Positions 7,038-14,782 of a stretch of 17,471 bases of DNA are shown here, piece after piece. The stretch lies in contig CBFIHR010000084.1 in assembly GCA_965662365.1 (NCBI GenBank), positions 1 to 17,471 on the forward strand. Direction: 5' to 3'. Source of the DNA: CAWVWD01 sp965662365 (GTDB lineage: Bacteria; Bacteroidota; Bacteroidia; Chitinophagales; Saprospiraceae). Made by a program: the position numbers and the translations under genes. The stretch's first letter is position 1; each line of letters begins with the position of its first letter. The notes below the pieces were generated by a model. That model saw only the letters and a list, made by a program, of their open reading frames with translations, made no database searches and was not told the DNA's origin.

Positions 7038-7064
7038 CCCCGAGGAGTCGGGACAAGTAAAAAA

Positions 7065-8090
7065 CTAATAACGGTAATTCTTAACGGTATTGACGAATGC
7101 CTTTACACCATCTAAAGGGGTATCTGGATAAACGCCATGACCTAAATTAACAATGTGTTTTGAATCAAACAACTGAATCATTTCTTTTGTTTTGATTTCA
7201 ATTTTTTCTGGTGCAGCATACAACATACAAGGGTCGAGATTTCCTTGTAAAACTTTGTTAGGGCCGACTAATCGGCGAGTTTCGACAGCGTCCATATTCC
7301 AATCAACACCGATTACATTACAATTTAATCGACCTAACTCTTCTCGCATAAAATAAGCATTTTTAGCAAAAACTGTTTTCGGTACTTCATCGATTGCATC
7401 ACAGATTTGAGCGATGTATGGCAACGCAAATTCTGTATATTGTTCTTTTGTAAGAATACCCGCCCAGCTATCAAAAATTTGTACTAAATCTACACCTGCA
7501 CGGATTTTGGCTTTCAAATAAGCAATCGTAGCAGTTGTAATTTTTTGTAATAACTGATGTGCTAATTGAGGCTGCGTGTAAAGGAATTTCTTAGGTTTTG
7601 AAAATGTTTTACTTCCTGAGCCTTCGATCATATAAGCGAAAATCGTCCATGGTGCACCCGAAAAACCAATCAACGGCACCCGATTATTCAACTCTTTTTT
7701 CGTCAAACTCACTGCATCGTAAACGTACTGCAACTCTGCGGCAGCCGCCTCACTTTCAATCATTCTATCAATATCCGCTTGAGTTTTTATGGTGTTTGGA
7801 AACCAAGGCCCTTTTCCTTTTATCATTTCGTAAGTCAAACCCATTGCTTCTGGAATTACTAAAATATCCGAAAAGATAATCGCTGCATCTACATCTAACT
7901 CGTCCACTGGCTGAATTGTGACTTCACAAGCCAAAGCTGGTGTTTCGACTAACTCTTTAAAACCTGACAGTTTTGCTCTCAAGGCTCTATATTGTGGCAA
8001 TATTCTACCTGCCTGACGCATCAACCAAACTGGTGGGCGTTCTACTTGTTCTCCTCGTGCAGTGCGTAAAAATAAATCGTTTTGTAACAT
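7065..8090 (-). CDS. hemE: Uroporphyrinogen decarboxylase
   Basis: This enzyme decarboxylates the four acetate side chains of uroporphyrinogen III to give coproporphyrinogen III in heme synthesis; it is cytoplasmic. The 341 residues match the family length. The substrate-binding signature R-P-P-V-W-L-M-R-Q-A-G-R is at 18-29, the catalytic aspartate lies in I-F-S-D-I-L (Asp75), the second signature G-F-S-G-A-P-W-T lies in the middle, and the conserved G-H-G-V near the C-terminus supplies the active-site histidine (318). The ATG start is well placed ahead of conserved sequence. It is transcribed toward yaaA, with no other heme-synthesis gene in the window. I see nothing unusual in it. Confidence 0.96.
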   Translation of the reverse strand: MLQNDLFLRTARGEQVERPPVWLMRQAGRILPQYRALRAKLSGFKELVETPALACEVTIQPVDELDVDAAIIFSDILVIPEAMGLTYEMIKGKGPWFPNTIKTQADIDRMIESEAAAAELQYVYDAVSLTKKELNNRVPLIGFSGAPWTIFAYMIEGSGSKTFSKPKKFLYTQPQLAHQLLQKITTATIAYLKAKIRAGVDLVQIFDSWAGILTKEQYTEFALPYIAQICDAIDEVPKTVFAKNAYFMREELGRLNCNVIGVDWNMDAVETRRLVGPNKVLQGNLDPCMLYAAPEKIEIKTKEMIQLFDSKHIVNLGHGVYPDTPLDGVKAFVNTVKNYRY

Positions 8091-8157
8091 CTTTTTTGTA
8101 AATAATTGAGTTTGAATTAGGAAGTATGTCCTTTTTAAAATCCTTGCGAAAATACAT

Positions 8158-8165
8158 CAAATTTA
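8158..8165 (-). promoter_or_regulatory. Possible -7 box for hemE
   Basis: On the minus strand this reads TAAATTTG, a match to TAnnTTTG, about 70 bases before the hemE ATG. No convincing -33 element is seen at normal spacing. In such AT-rich sequence the match alone is weak. Confidence 0.3.
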
Positions 8166-8371
8166 TACTTATACGAATGTCTTTGTCACTTTGTAAACAT
8201 ACATTCCTACAATTTGACTTTATTGTGAAAATAAATTAAAAATAACGATACCGAAACAAAAGTATAACTCCTCTGTAAATATTCTAAAATCAAATTGTAT
8301 CAACATAAAATTAGGTATATGCTTATTTTTTCAGAGCTGTCCCCTACTCATTGAATAGGTGTTTCCCATAA

Positions 8372-8410
8372 AAAAAACCGTGTGGACTTTTTAAGTCCAC
8401 ACGGTTTTTT
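8372..8410. terminator. Strong terminator after the type IX-secreted protein gene
   Basis: An 18-bp perfect stem (core CCGTGTGGACTT / AAGTCCACACGG) with a 3-base loop is flanked by six A and six T. It lies 25 bases past the stop codon of the minus-strand gene. The symmetric form would also stop plus-strand transcripts. Confidence 0.9.
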
Positions 8411-8434
8411 AGTTTTCTCAAAACAATGATTCCA

Positions 8435-11107
8435 CTATCGAATCAAAGTCAAATTACCGCTTTCAACATGATCAAAATTACCATCATTGTAAGATACTTT
8501 ATAAACAAAAACTCCTGTACTTAATGATTTGCCATTGTACGTACCGTCCCAACCTTGATTTTGGTCAGTCGAACGGAAAATAACAGTTCCCCAACGGTCA
8601 AAAATAACCAGCTCAAAGTCATTCAAAACACAAGAAGTAAAGGCTTGATAGCTATCATTATAAGTATCACCATTGGGTGTAAATGCGTCAGGCATAAAAA
8701 CAGTACAACAAGCATCTGACTGCAATAACTCAATCGTTTCCGTGATTTCTACACAACCATTTGAAATCTTTGCAGTATAAGTCCCCAGTTCCCATACTCT
8801 AATGATTTGAGCTCGCTTTCCATTGCTCCATTCATAAGTTACGTTCTCATCACGCACGCCAATCCAAACGCTGTCACCTTCACAAATAAAATGATTTTTT
8901 GGAAATGGTAAATACAAGGCATTTTCGGCATATAATATTTCAATAGAATCCTCTACAATCGCACAATCATTCTCAACGATAACTTTATAAACTCCCGCTT
9001 CTTCAACAATCAAATCAGACAGCGTAGAGCCATCTTGCCAAGTATAAGTTTCTGCATTTTCGTCATAGGCATCTAGCACGACGACACGACCTTCGCAGAC
9101 TGTAGTATCTTTACCAAGATCGACGACAGGCGGCTCAATATAATTTACAAAGATCGAATCTTCAACTTGTCCACACAAATCGGTAATTACAACACTATAA
9201 TTACCCTCGGATGTAATCGCAAGAGAAGAATTCGTTGAGCCATCGTTCCATGTGTAAGTAATAGCAGTCGGTTGTGTCACATCTAACAATTTTAACTCTC
9301 CCCCACAAAGCGTCGTATCGTTTCCTAAATCCACACTCAATTCTGAAATAAAGTCGGTCAAAATAATCGTATCTGACAAACTAAAATTACAAATATCCGT
9401 TATCGTAACGATATATGTTCCACCTTGAATAACGGCCAAATTAGAATCAGTTGAACCATTATTCCAAACATAGTTATTTACAAAAGGAGTTGTTGCGTCG
9501 AGTAAACGAGTTTCGCCAGGACAAAACAAAGTATCTGCCCCTAAATCTAAACTCAAATTAGACGTATAAACAAAAACCTCAATCGAATCACTTACCGTTC
9601 CACACATAGAACTTAGTTCGACAGAATATAAACCTGTTTGATTAATCGTATAAGTTGGCGTCGCCGTTCCATCTTGCCAAGCATAAGTCATTGCTAAAGC
9701 ATCCGTCACATCAAAATTAAGCGCTTGACCATTACAAAGTATCGTATCATTACCTAAATTAATACTTGGCAAAGGTTGAAAAGTGACCGTAATCGTATCA
9801 CTTTTTGTTCCACAAAAATTTGTTGCCATACCAATATATTGACCCGATTGTGTCACTTGCAACGTATTATTTGTCGAATTATCACTCCACGAATAACTAA
9901 TCGCAGAAGGTGCAGTTGCATCTAAAATAATTGAATTACCGATACAAAGTGTAGAATCACTTCCTAAGTCAAATTGTAAATTATCGGTTGATAGTAAATA
10001 AAAGGACGTTATCGACGCAGGGCTAACATCTACGCCCGAATATACCAAAAATGTAATTTGGCGTTGACCAAAAGTTGGAATCGTTGCGGTATTTTGATAT
10101 TGCATGGCTAAAAGTGCATCTTGATAATCAAAATAATCTGCACCTCCAGCATTCACTAAAGTAACTGAATTTGTTCCACTTCCATTAATTGTTAGATTTG
10201 TTCCAGCTCCAAGTGTCAAAGTTTCGTTCGCACCATCAAACAAACCACTGGAAATAGTTACTCTAATTGAATCAATTGTATTCGGAGAATACACAAAGAC
10301 ATCGCTATCAACGATCGAAGTCGCAGAAGTACAAATCGTATCTGCATCATAATCATGGACTAATGCCCCAGAATTATCATTATAATCTAAGTCTATTTGA
10401 AGCGTACAATCCGAGGCTAAATAATCTGTTGGACTTGACAAACCAGTGATACTCAAGCCATTCGTACAAAGTAAAGTTGTTTGGGCGTTATCCGGATTAA
10501 CAAAGAAAATCGAACCGTTTCCACCAGCCAAAAACTGTGTCACTTGACAAGTTGTACCCGTTGAGATTAATCCAAAAGGCACACCGTTTCCGATATTCAT
10601 AATACCAATACTACCGCCACCAGCAGGATTCGCAGGATTGACTTGAAATAGCTCGCCGTTAATATCGGCTAAATACAAATCTCCATCAAAAAACGCTAAA
10701 TCACCAGCAGCTCCCGTTCCCATCACGCCAATCAAGGTCGCTAAACCAGTCGTAACATCCATGGTGTAAAAGTTTCCGCCACTTGTCGCAGCGTACATAT
10801 TACCATTATTATCACTGGTCAAGGCCGTCACACCAGTCGAATGTGTACCGATGTACGTTACAGCCCCTGTTGTTGTATCAATTTGATAAAAATCATCGGC
10901 CGTAATTCCGTATAAATTACCATTTGGATGAAAAGCTAAGTCCAACATACCCGTTACAGGTGCAAAACTCCCAACCAAAACCGTATTACAATTCCCTAAA
11001 GTTGTTTTGTGTAATTCGTCTGTTGTTGATATAAAAATGGATTGAGCTTTGGCAGATTGACCTATCAATACTACAACGCAAAATATTGTAAAAATCAGTT
11101 TTTTCAT
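8435..11107 (-). CDS. Large secreted Ig-repeat protein with type IX (type B) sorting domain
   Basis: This is an 890-residue exported surface or extracellular protein. Residues 1-21 are a signal peptide ending A-K-A. Residues about 25-235 show repeated blade-like units (D-L-A-F-x-x-N-G-N-L-Y-G-I, G-N-M-Y-A-A, D-G-D-L-Y-L-A-D) suggesting a beta-propeller. Residues about 240-370 form a further beta-rich domain. Five PKD/Ig-like repeats of about 70 residues (from about 379, 450, 520, 593 and 662) each begin D-L-G-x-D-T-x-x-C and contain Y-x-W-x-D/N-G; a sixth, from about 731, is degenerate. Residues 800-890 are the gliding-motility-associated C-terminal domain: F-T-P-N-G-D, then F-D-R-W-G, W-D-G-T-Y-N-G, G-V-F-V-Y-K-V. 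That domain directs export through the type IX system and cell-surface attachment. The ligand is unknown; an adhesive role is inferred. It appears monocistronic. Confidence 0.9.
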   Translation of the reverse strand: MKKLIFTIFCVVVLIGQSAKAQSIFISTTDELHKTTLGNCNTVLVGSFAPVTGMLDLAFHPNGNLYGITADDFYQIDTTTGAVTYIGTHSTGVTALTSDNNGNMYAATSGGNFYTMDVTTGLATLIGVMGTGAAGDLAFFDGDLYLADINGELFQVNPANPAGGGSIGIMNIGNGVPFGLISTGTTCQVTQFLAGGNGSIFFVNPDNAQTTLLCTNGLSITGLSSPTDYLASDCTLQIDLDYNDNSGALVHDYDADTICTSATSIVDSDVFVYSPNTIDSIRVTISSGLFDGANETLTLGAGTNLTINGSGTNSVTLVNAGGADYFDYQDALLAMQYQNTATIPTFGQRQITFLVYSGVDVSPASITSFYLLSTDNLQFDLGSDSTLCIGNSIILDATAPSAISYSWSDNSTNNTLQVTQSGQYIGMATNFCGTKSDTITVTFQPLPSINLGNDTILCNGQALNFDVTDALAMTYAWQDGTATPTYTINQTGLYSVELSSMCGTVSDSIEVFVYTSNLSLDLGADTLFCPGETRLLDATTPFVNNYVWNNGSTDSNLAVIQGGTYIVTITDICNFSLSDTIILTDFISELSVDLGNDTTLCGGELKLLDVTQPTAITYTWNDGSTNSSLAITSEGNYSVVITDLCGQVEDSIFVNYIEPPVVDLGKDTTVCEGRVVVLDAYDENAETYTWQDGSTLSDLIVEEAGVYKVIVENDCAIVEDSIEILYAENALYLPFPKNHFICEGDSVWIGVRDENVTYEWSNGKRAQIIRVWELGTYTAKISNGCVEITETIELLQSDACCTVFMPDAFTPNGDTYNDSYQAFTSCVLNDFELVIFDRWGTVIFRSTDQNQGWDGTYNGKSLSTGVFVYKVSYNDGNFDHVESGNLTLIR

Positions 11108-11148
11108 TGGCTTTGTAAGTTATAAATTTTGAAAATAGAATATTATGT

Positions 11149-11156
11149 CAAACCTA
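11149..11156 (-). promoter_or_regulatory. Possible -7 box for the secreted Ig-repeat protein gene
   Basis: On the minus strand this reads TAGGTTTG, matching TAnnTTTG. It is about 42 bases before the ATG and would give a leader of roughly 35 bases, the usual length here. No -33 TTTG is seen. Confidence 0.4.
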
Positions 11157-11304
11157 AAATCAACGATACGAGTCGTCTTTTGTTTGAATATGTTACTTCC
11201 TTAAACACTATTTCCTATTTCCCTATTTCCTTTATATAACTTCACAAAGGTAAATCTTTATATGTAAATCAAGGTTTATTTTAAATAATCAGATTTTCAA
11301 CTTA

Positions 11305-11331
11305 CAAAAATCAGACATCTGTCCTCTGATT
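11305..11331 (-). terminator. Terminator-like hairpin overlapping the phosphoesterase stop
   Basis: On the minus strand AATCAGA-n9-TCTGATT is followed directly by a short T-run. The 5' arm overlaps the stop codon of the metallophosphoesterase gene. A 7-bp AT-rich stem is modest, but position and orientation fit. Confidence 0.45.
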
Positions 11332-11878
11332 AATAAGGACGAACCCAATTCTTTGTTTTCATAATCGCCTTGACCTCCTCATACGACAATGGATAAAAAT
11401 CATGCACATCAACACCAATATCAAAGCTCAGACTCTCTTCTAAATCAGGTAAATTTCCGTGTGAATGACCATATAAATGCCAATTGCCTCGACCCAAACC
11501 TCGCCAGGTTCGCATCGCATAATGAAACAAAATAATTCGCTGAACACCGTTGCTACAATCCGCATCTTTGACTTTCAGTTCGTAATATTCCTTTATCCAT
11601 TCAAATCGCTTTCGGTTTTGTAACGCTGCCCCTTCATGATTCCCGACAATTAGATGAATTTTTCCATTGAGCTGTTCCAAAATCGCCGCCAGGTTTTCTT
11701 TAGAAGTCAATCCAAAATCGCCCAAATGATAAACCGTATCATTGGGCTTTACCTTCTCATTCCAACGCTGAATCATCACTTCGTCCATTTCTTGAACATC
11801 TTTGAAAGGACGATTGCAAAACTTAATAATATTAGCGTGTCCAAAATGATGATCAGACGTAAAAAATATTTTTCCCAT
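11330..11878 (-). CDS. Calcineurin-like metallophosphoesterase
   Basis: This is a 182-residue cytoplasmic enzyme of the compact bacterial phosphoesterase type. The five metal-binding blocks are in order: S-D-H-H-F-G-H (8-14, Asp9 and His11), L-G-D-F-G (52-56, Asp54), G-N-H-E (79-82), L-F-H-Y (116-119, His118) and Y-G-H-S-H-G (135-140, His137 and His139). All expected metal ligands are present, so it should be an active di-metal phosphohydrolase. The natural substrate cannot be told from the sequence; relatives act on cyclic nucleotides, nucleotides or phosphodiesters. It lies 139 bases downstream of the flippase gene on the same strand. Confidence 0.92.
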   Translation of the reverse strand: MGKIFFTSDHHFGHANIIKFCNRPFKDVQEMDEVMIQRWNEKVKPNDTVYHLGDFGLTSKENLAAILEQLNGKIHLIVGNHEGAALQNRKRFEWIKEYYELKVKDADCSNGVQRIILFHYAMRTWRGLGRGNWHLYGHSHGNLPDLEESLSFDIGVDVHDFYPLSYEEVKAIMKTKNWVRPY

Positions 11879-12017
11879 TATCTAATTTTCGTTTGTTAAA
11901 AAAAAGGTCGAACCATCTATTTTTTAAAATAGTTCCGTTGAAAAATTAGCCGATTTCAGTAAGTCGATTGCTATCTACTAATTATCTCAACCTCAAATAA
12001 GATGCGATAAATAACAG

Positions 12018-13346
12018 TTACAAATAGGTCGATAGAATAAAACTGCCTATTAAAATGACAACATAAAACGAATACCAACGCACGTCACAATATTGCGATA
12101 AGCGAATATTATACTTTCTACGATTATAAATAATAAGAATAATTCGTTCAATCATAAAGGCAATAACGGACGCAAAAGCGATACCTGCCATTCCGAATTT
12201 CTGTAAAAAAATTAGACTTAGAGTAAGGTTAAATATAATTTCTACAATCGAAGCATAAAGGATAATCTTAGTTTGGTTTAGACCAATTAAAATAGTTTGT
12301 GGCAATAAAATTCGGCTACTTAAAATGAGCAGATATATATTAAAAATAAAGGCAGATGCTTGAAATTCGGGATTAAATACAAGCGGAAAAACAAAAGGAG
12401 ATATAAACATTAAGGCTGCCGAACTCATAAAAAGTGGTAGCATGATTTTTTTCGTTCGGTTTTTGAGTTGTGTCAAGCCGTCCTCTAAATTAAGGGCTAT
12501 ATCAGCAATCAAAGCCGAAGCAATCGCACCGACTAAAGCCGTAACCAAAGGAAATTCTCTTGCCCCAGATTCGTATATCGCTAAGCCATCAATCCCAAAA
12601 AATTTGGTGACTAATATTTTATCAATATAATTCATAATACTTCCAATGAAAAAATATAAAACCAATGGAATTGCTAAAAGCAAATATGGTCTAACAACCT
12701 GAAAATCAATATGAAATGATGTATTTTTAAATAAACTATTAATTAACCAAATATACTTTGTAATAGCTAAAATAACCAAGCCAATAAAGCTATATTCAAA
12801 TGAATATCCTAAAAAAACAGGTAGAGCAACCGCTAAAGTTTGCACCCCAAAAGCGTACAAACCAAAACTGACAATACCTTTCGGCTGCTTTTTTAAAACA
12901 TAAATATATTCTACCAAATAAGTCGGAATATTAATCAACCAAAACAAACACATCCAATTAAAATATGGTAAAACTTCGCCCTCGTAACTCGTAAAAATTT
13001 GCGTAAGCAAGGATTGATTAAAAAACAATAAACCGCTGATTATCAGGGCTAAACCTTGAAAAAGTAAATAAACATTAAATAAGAAAATACGCTTTTTTCC
13101 CTCCTCAACTTTTGGAAAGGCTGCCAACAAACCATCTAACAAACCCGAAATCCAGAAAAAAGTAAATGTTCCGCCGATCATCAGCAAGGCATCATAAATT
13201 CCAATTTCGGCAACGGTTAAATCCGTTTTGGCTAATAAAATTCGGATTAAAATTAGAAATGAAAATCGTAATAGTTGGAAGATTTGTAATCCTCGCACAG
13301 TGTCGATACTTTTTAAAAAGTTTTGAACTTGATTAATGATTTGCAA
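12018..13346 (-). CDS. Wzx-like polysaccharide flippase (MOP superfamily)
   Basis: This is a 442-residue integral membrane protein with about twelve hydrophobic segments spread along its length and a short basic C-terminal segment before the last helix. It resembles oligosaccharide flippases of the MOP/MATE superfamily, which move lipid-linked sugar units across the inner membrane. The middle motif N-Y-I-D-K-I-L-V-T-K-F-F-G sits where the second half of such transporters begins. No glycosyltransferase or other polysaccharide gene is nearby, so the substrate is unknown. No ATG is available at the 5' end: TTG at 13346 is the chosen start, and the frame is open seven codons further, to a stop that lies inside the hairpin at 13365-13396. 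An ATT-AAA pair (13361-13356) lies where an ATG-AAA start might be expected. Confidence 0.82.
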   Translation of the reverse strand: MQIINQVQNFLKSIDTVRGLQIFQLLRFSFLILIRILLAKTDLTVAEIGIYDALLMIGGTFTFFWISGLLDGLLAAFPKVEEGKKRIFLFNVYLLFQGLALIISGLLFFNQSLLTQIFTSYEGEVLPYFNWMCLFWLINIPTYLVEYIYVLKKQPKGIVSFGLYAFGVQTLAVALPVFLGYSFEYSFIGLVILAITKYIWLINSLFKNTSFHIDFQVVRPYLLLAIPLVLYFFIGSIMNYIDKILVTKFFGIDGLAIYESGAREFPLVTALVGAIASALIADIALNLEDGLTQLKNRTKKIMLPLFMSSAALMFISPFVFPLVFNPEFQASAFIFNIYLLILSSRILLPQTILIGLNQTKIILYASIVEIIFNLTLSLIFLQKFGMAGIAFASVIAFMIERIILIIYNRRKYNIRLSQYCDVRWYSFYVVILIGSFILSTYL

Positions 13347-13364
13347 TTGATTGATTTTAATAAA

Positions 13365-13396
13365 AATCCGTTATTGAAATCAATCAATAACGGATT
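13365..13396 (-). terminator. Terminator between the secreted-protein and flippase genes
   Basis: AATCCGTTATTGA (13365-13377) pairs perfectly over 13 bp with TCAATAACGGATT (13384-13396), with a 6-base loop. On the minus strand it is followed by TTTTTA. It lies 22 bases past the stop of the 185-residue secreted protein gene and 18 bases before the flippase start, leaving almost no room for a separate flippase promoter. Confidence 0.75.
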
Positions 13397-13418
13397 ATCT
13401 TATAACTTGATACGTAAA

Positions 13419-13976
13419 TTATTTTTTATGTCGTTCGTTATATCCTCTGATAAAGTCGTAAATCTCTTGATAACCTTTTAATTTCTTAAATTTTTCATAT
13501 TCTCTTGATTGACTTTTTAATGCTTTTTTCAATGATTTTTTTGTTAATGAGGTCATCTCGCCATTGTCACCAAATGAATACTGAGGAATAAATTGATTTT
13601 GGTCAAACGTAATATTACCTTCTTCATCAAGAGTACTTGAATAACTTGTGTAAACATTGATAGCACCTCTTTCTCGAAGAATATAAGGAACACCATAATC
13701 GTTTACTCTAAAGAGTTGATAATCTCGACCAACATATCCCCAAATTTTATCTTTTTTCAGATTATAAATAACTTCTTCGCCATTTTCATCTGAAAATTTC
13801 ACTCTAAATTTTTGAAGTACATGAAAAGTAGAAACATACGATTTATGGGTTTTTAAATTACCATTTTTATAATCTCCATAGGTTTTATAAACGCCATATT
13901 CTTGAGGCCCTTCGGTCGTTGTAGCCGCCGAAAAGCTACTCAAAGACATTAGAAAAATTAAAAATAAATTTATCAC
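13419..13976 (-). CDS. Secreted protein of unknown function
   Basis: This is a 185-residue protein with an N-terminal hydrophobic signal segment (residues 2-19, ending F-S-A-A). The mature part is polar, rich in Tyr, Lys and Asp, and predicted to be mostly beta in its middle (repeated aromatic-charged alternation such as V-G-R-D-Y-Q-L-F-R-V-N-D-Y-G). It ends in a Lys-rich helix (about 145-185). No family was recognised and there are no cysteines. The chosen start is GTG; the only ATG, ten codons in, would remove most of the signal segment. The open frame extends seven codons upstream and includes TTA-AAA-ACA where an ATG might be expected. It lies 61 bases after the thioesterase gene, probably in one transcript with it, and is followed by a terminator. 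Confidence 0.7.
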   Translation of the reverse strand: MINLFLIFLMSLSSFSAATTTEGPQEYGVYKTYGDYKNGNLKTHKSYVSTFHVLQKFRVKFSDENGEEVIYNLKKDKIWGYVGRDYQLFRVNDYGVPYILRERGAINVYTSYSSTLDEEGNITFDQNQFIPQYSFGDNGEMTSLTKKSLKKALKSQSREYEKFKKLKGYQEIYDFIRGYNERHKK

Positions 13977-14037
13977 TATATATGTTTTTAAATATTAAAA
14001 ATCATGAAAAGAACTAAAACGATTGATTAAAAACGCC

Positions 14038-14442
14038 TTATATATTGTCTAAAAAACGATTATAAATTTCTTTTGGAAAATTACTCGAACGACGAGTTTC
14101 AATATCAACGTGAGAAGCTCGAACATACATTTCTGCTGCGACCTCATTGATGTCGGTTTTTATCAAAACATGACGATATTTGATATATTTTTGTCCAACT
14201 TCCAATAGTTCAGATTTTACGACAATCAAATCACCTGCAAACAATTCTCGCTTATAGCGAATGTCATGTTCTACGTTAAAAATCCCCGTTTTAGTATCTT
14301 TAAAATAAGTTGGAGTCATACCAAAATGTGCCATAAATTGCCAAGTCGCTTCGTCAAATTTTGCGACGTAGTGTCGTACATTCACATGGTCAAAAAAATC
14401 ACACTCCCATGGAAAAATCGTACCTCTGTAAGTTTCTATCAT
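14038..14442 (-). CDS. Acyl-CoA thioesterase, 4HBT hotdog fold
   Basis: This is a 134-residue single-hotdog thioesterase that hydrolyses acyl- or aroyl-CoA thioesters in the cytoplasm. The N-terminal motif W-E-C-D-F-F-D-H-V-N-V (12-22) aligns with the D-x-x-G-H-V-N block of 4HBT enzymes, making Asp15 the probable catalytic residue. The usual Gly before H-V-N is Asp18 here. Later, E-H-D-I-R-Y-K-R-E-L-F-A-G-D (58-71) matches the second conserved block (Y-x-x-E-l-x-x-G-D). Length is normal. The physiological substrate is unknown. The ATG start is clear. It is divergent from the lipoprotein gene at 14783. Confidence 0.88.
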   Translation of the reverse strand: MIETYRGTIFPWECDFFDHVNVRHYVAKFDEATWQFMAHFGMTPTYFKDTKTGIFNVEHDIRYKRELFAGDLIVVKSELLEVGQKYIKYRHVLIKTDINEVAAEMYVRASHVDIETRRSSNFPKEIYNRFLDNI

Positions 14443-14782
14443 CTTTCAATGCTTTTATACGGTGTATATAAGGGATAGTCCAAAAATAAATTTACACTTT
14501 TGAACTTATAATTTTACTTTTTCTAATCGAAAAGCCAAAATAAGTGTTTTTATGTAAAAACGCTACCTGAGAGGCATTCTTTAGACTTAAGAATCGAAAA
14601 TTACAATTTAGATTTCTACAGCAGCAATAAGCAATAATAGTTGGCATTTATAATAAAAAATAGATTATCCTTTGAATTATAATAAATTATTAATAATTTT
14701 AATAATACGTAACAGCAAAAAGTAATCTTTTATACTGCTACTCAAAAAGCGTGTTAATAATAAACCAAAAAACAAATGTATT
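14443..14782. other. Divergent intergenic region with two stem-loops
   Basis: This is 340 bases without a gene. It holds a possible minus-strand -7 box TATTTTTG (14481-14488) for the thioesterase gene. A stem-loop AGTGTTTTT-ATGT-AAAAACGCT (14543-14564, 9 pairs including one G-T) and a weaker ATTCTT-n7-AAGAAT (14576-14594) follow. The remainder is low-complexity AT sequence. I see no consensus promoter directly ahead of the plus-strand lipoprotein gene. A small RNA is conceivable but unsupported. Confidence 0.4.

Noticed and set aside
7598..7879. 93-codon plus-strand frame inside hemE
   Set aside because: hemE is certain on the other strand; this frame has no domain-like features.
8723..9979. 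DNA-level tandem repeat in the secreted protein gene
   Set aside because: The repeats are visible at protein level; the nucleotide units have diverged, so I list it as a protein repeat array, not a DNA repeat.
11654..11899. 81-codon plus-strand frame opposite the metallophosphoesterase
   Set aside because: Antisense to a gene with all five metal-binding blocks; no promoter or conserved pattern.
14543..14594. Small RNA gene or riboswitch in the thioesterase-lipoprotein gap
   Set aside because: Two short AT-rich stem-loops are not enough; no promoter or terminator pairs with them and no known riboswitch core is visible.
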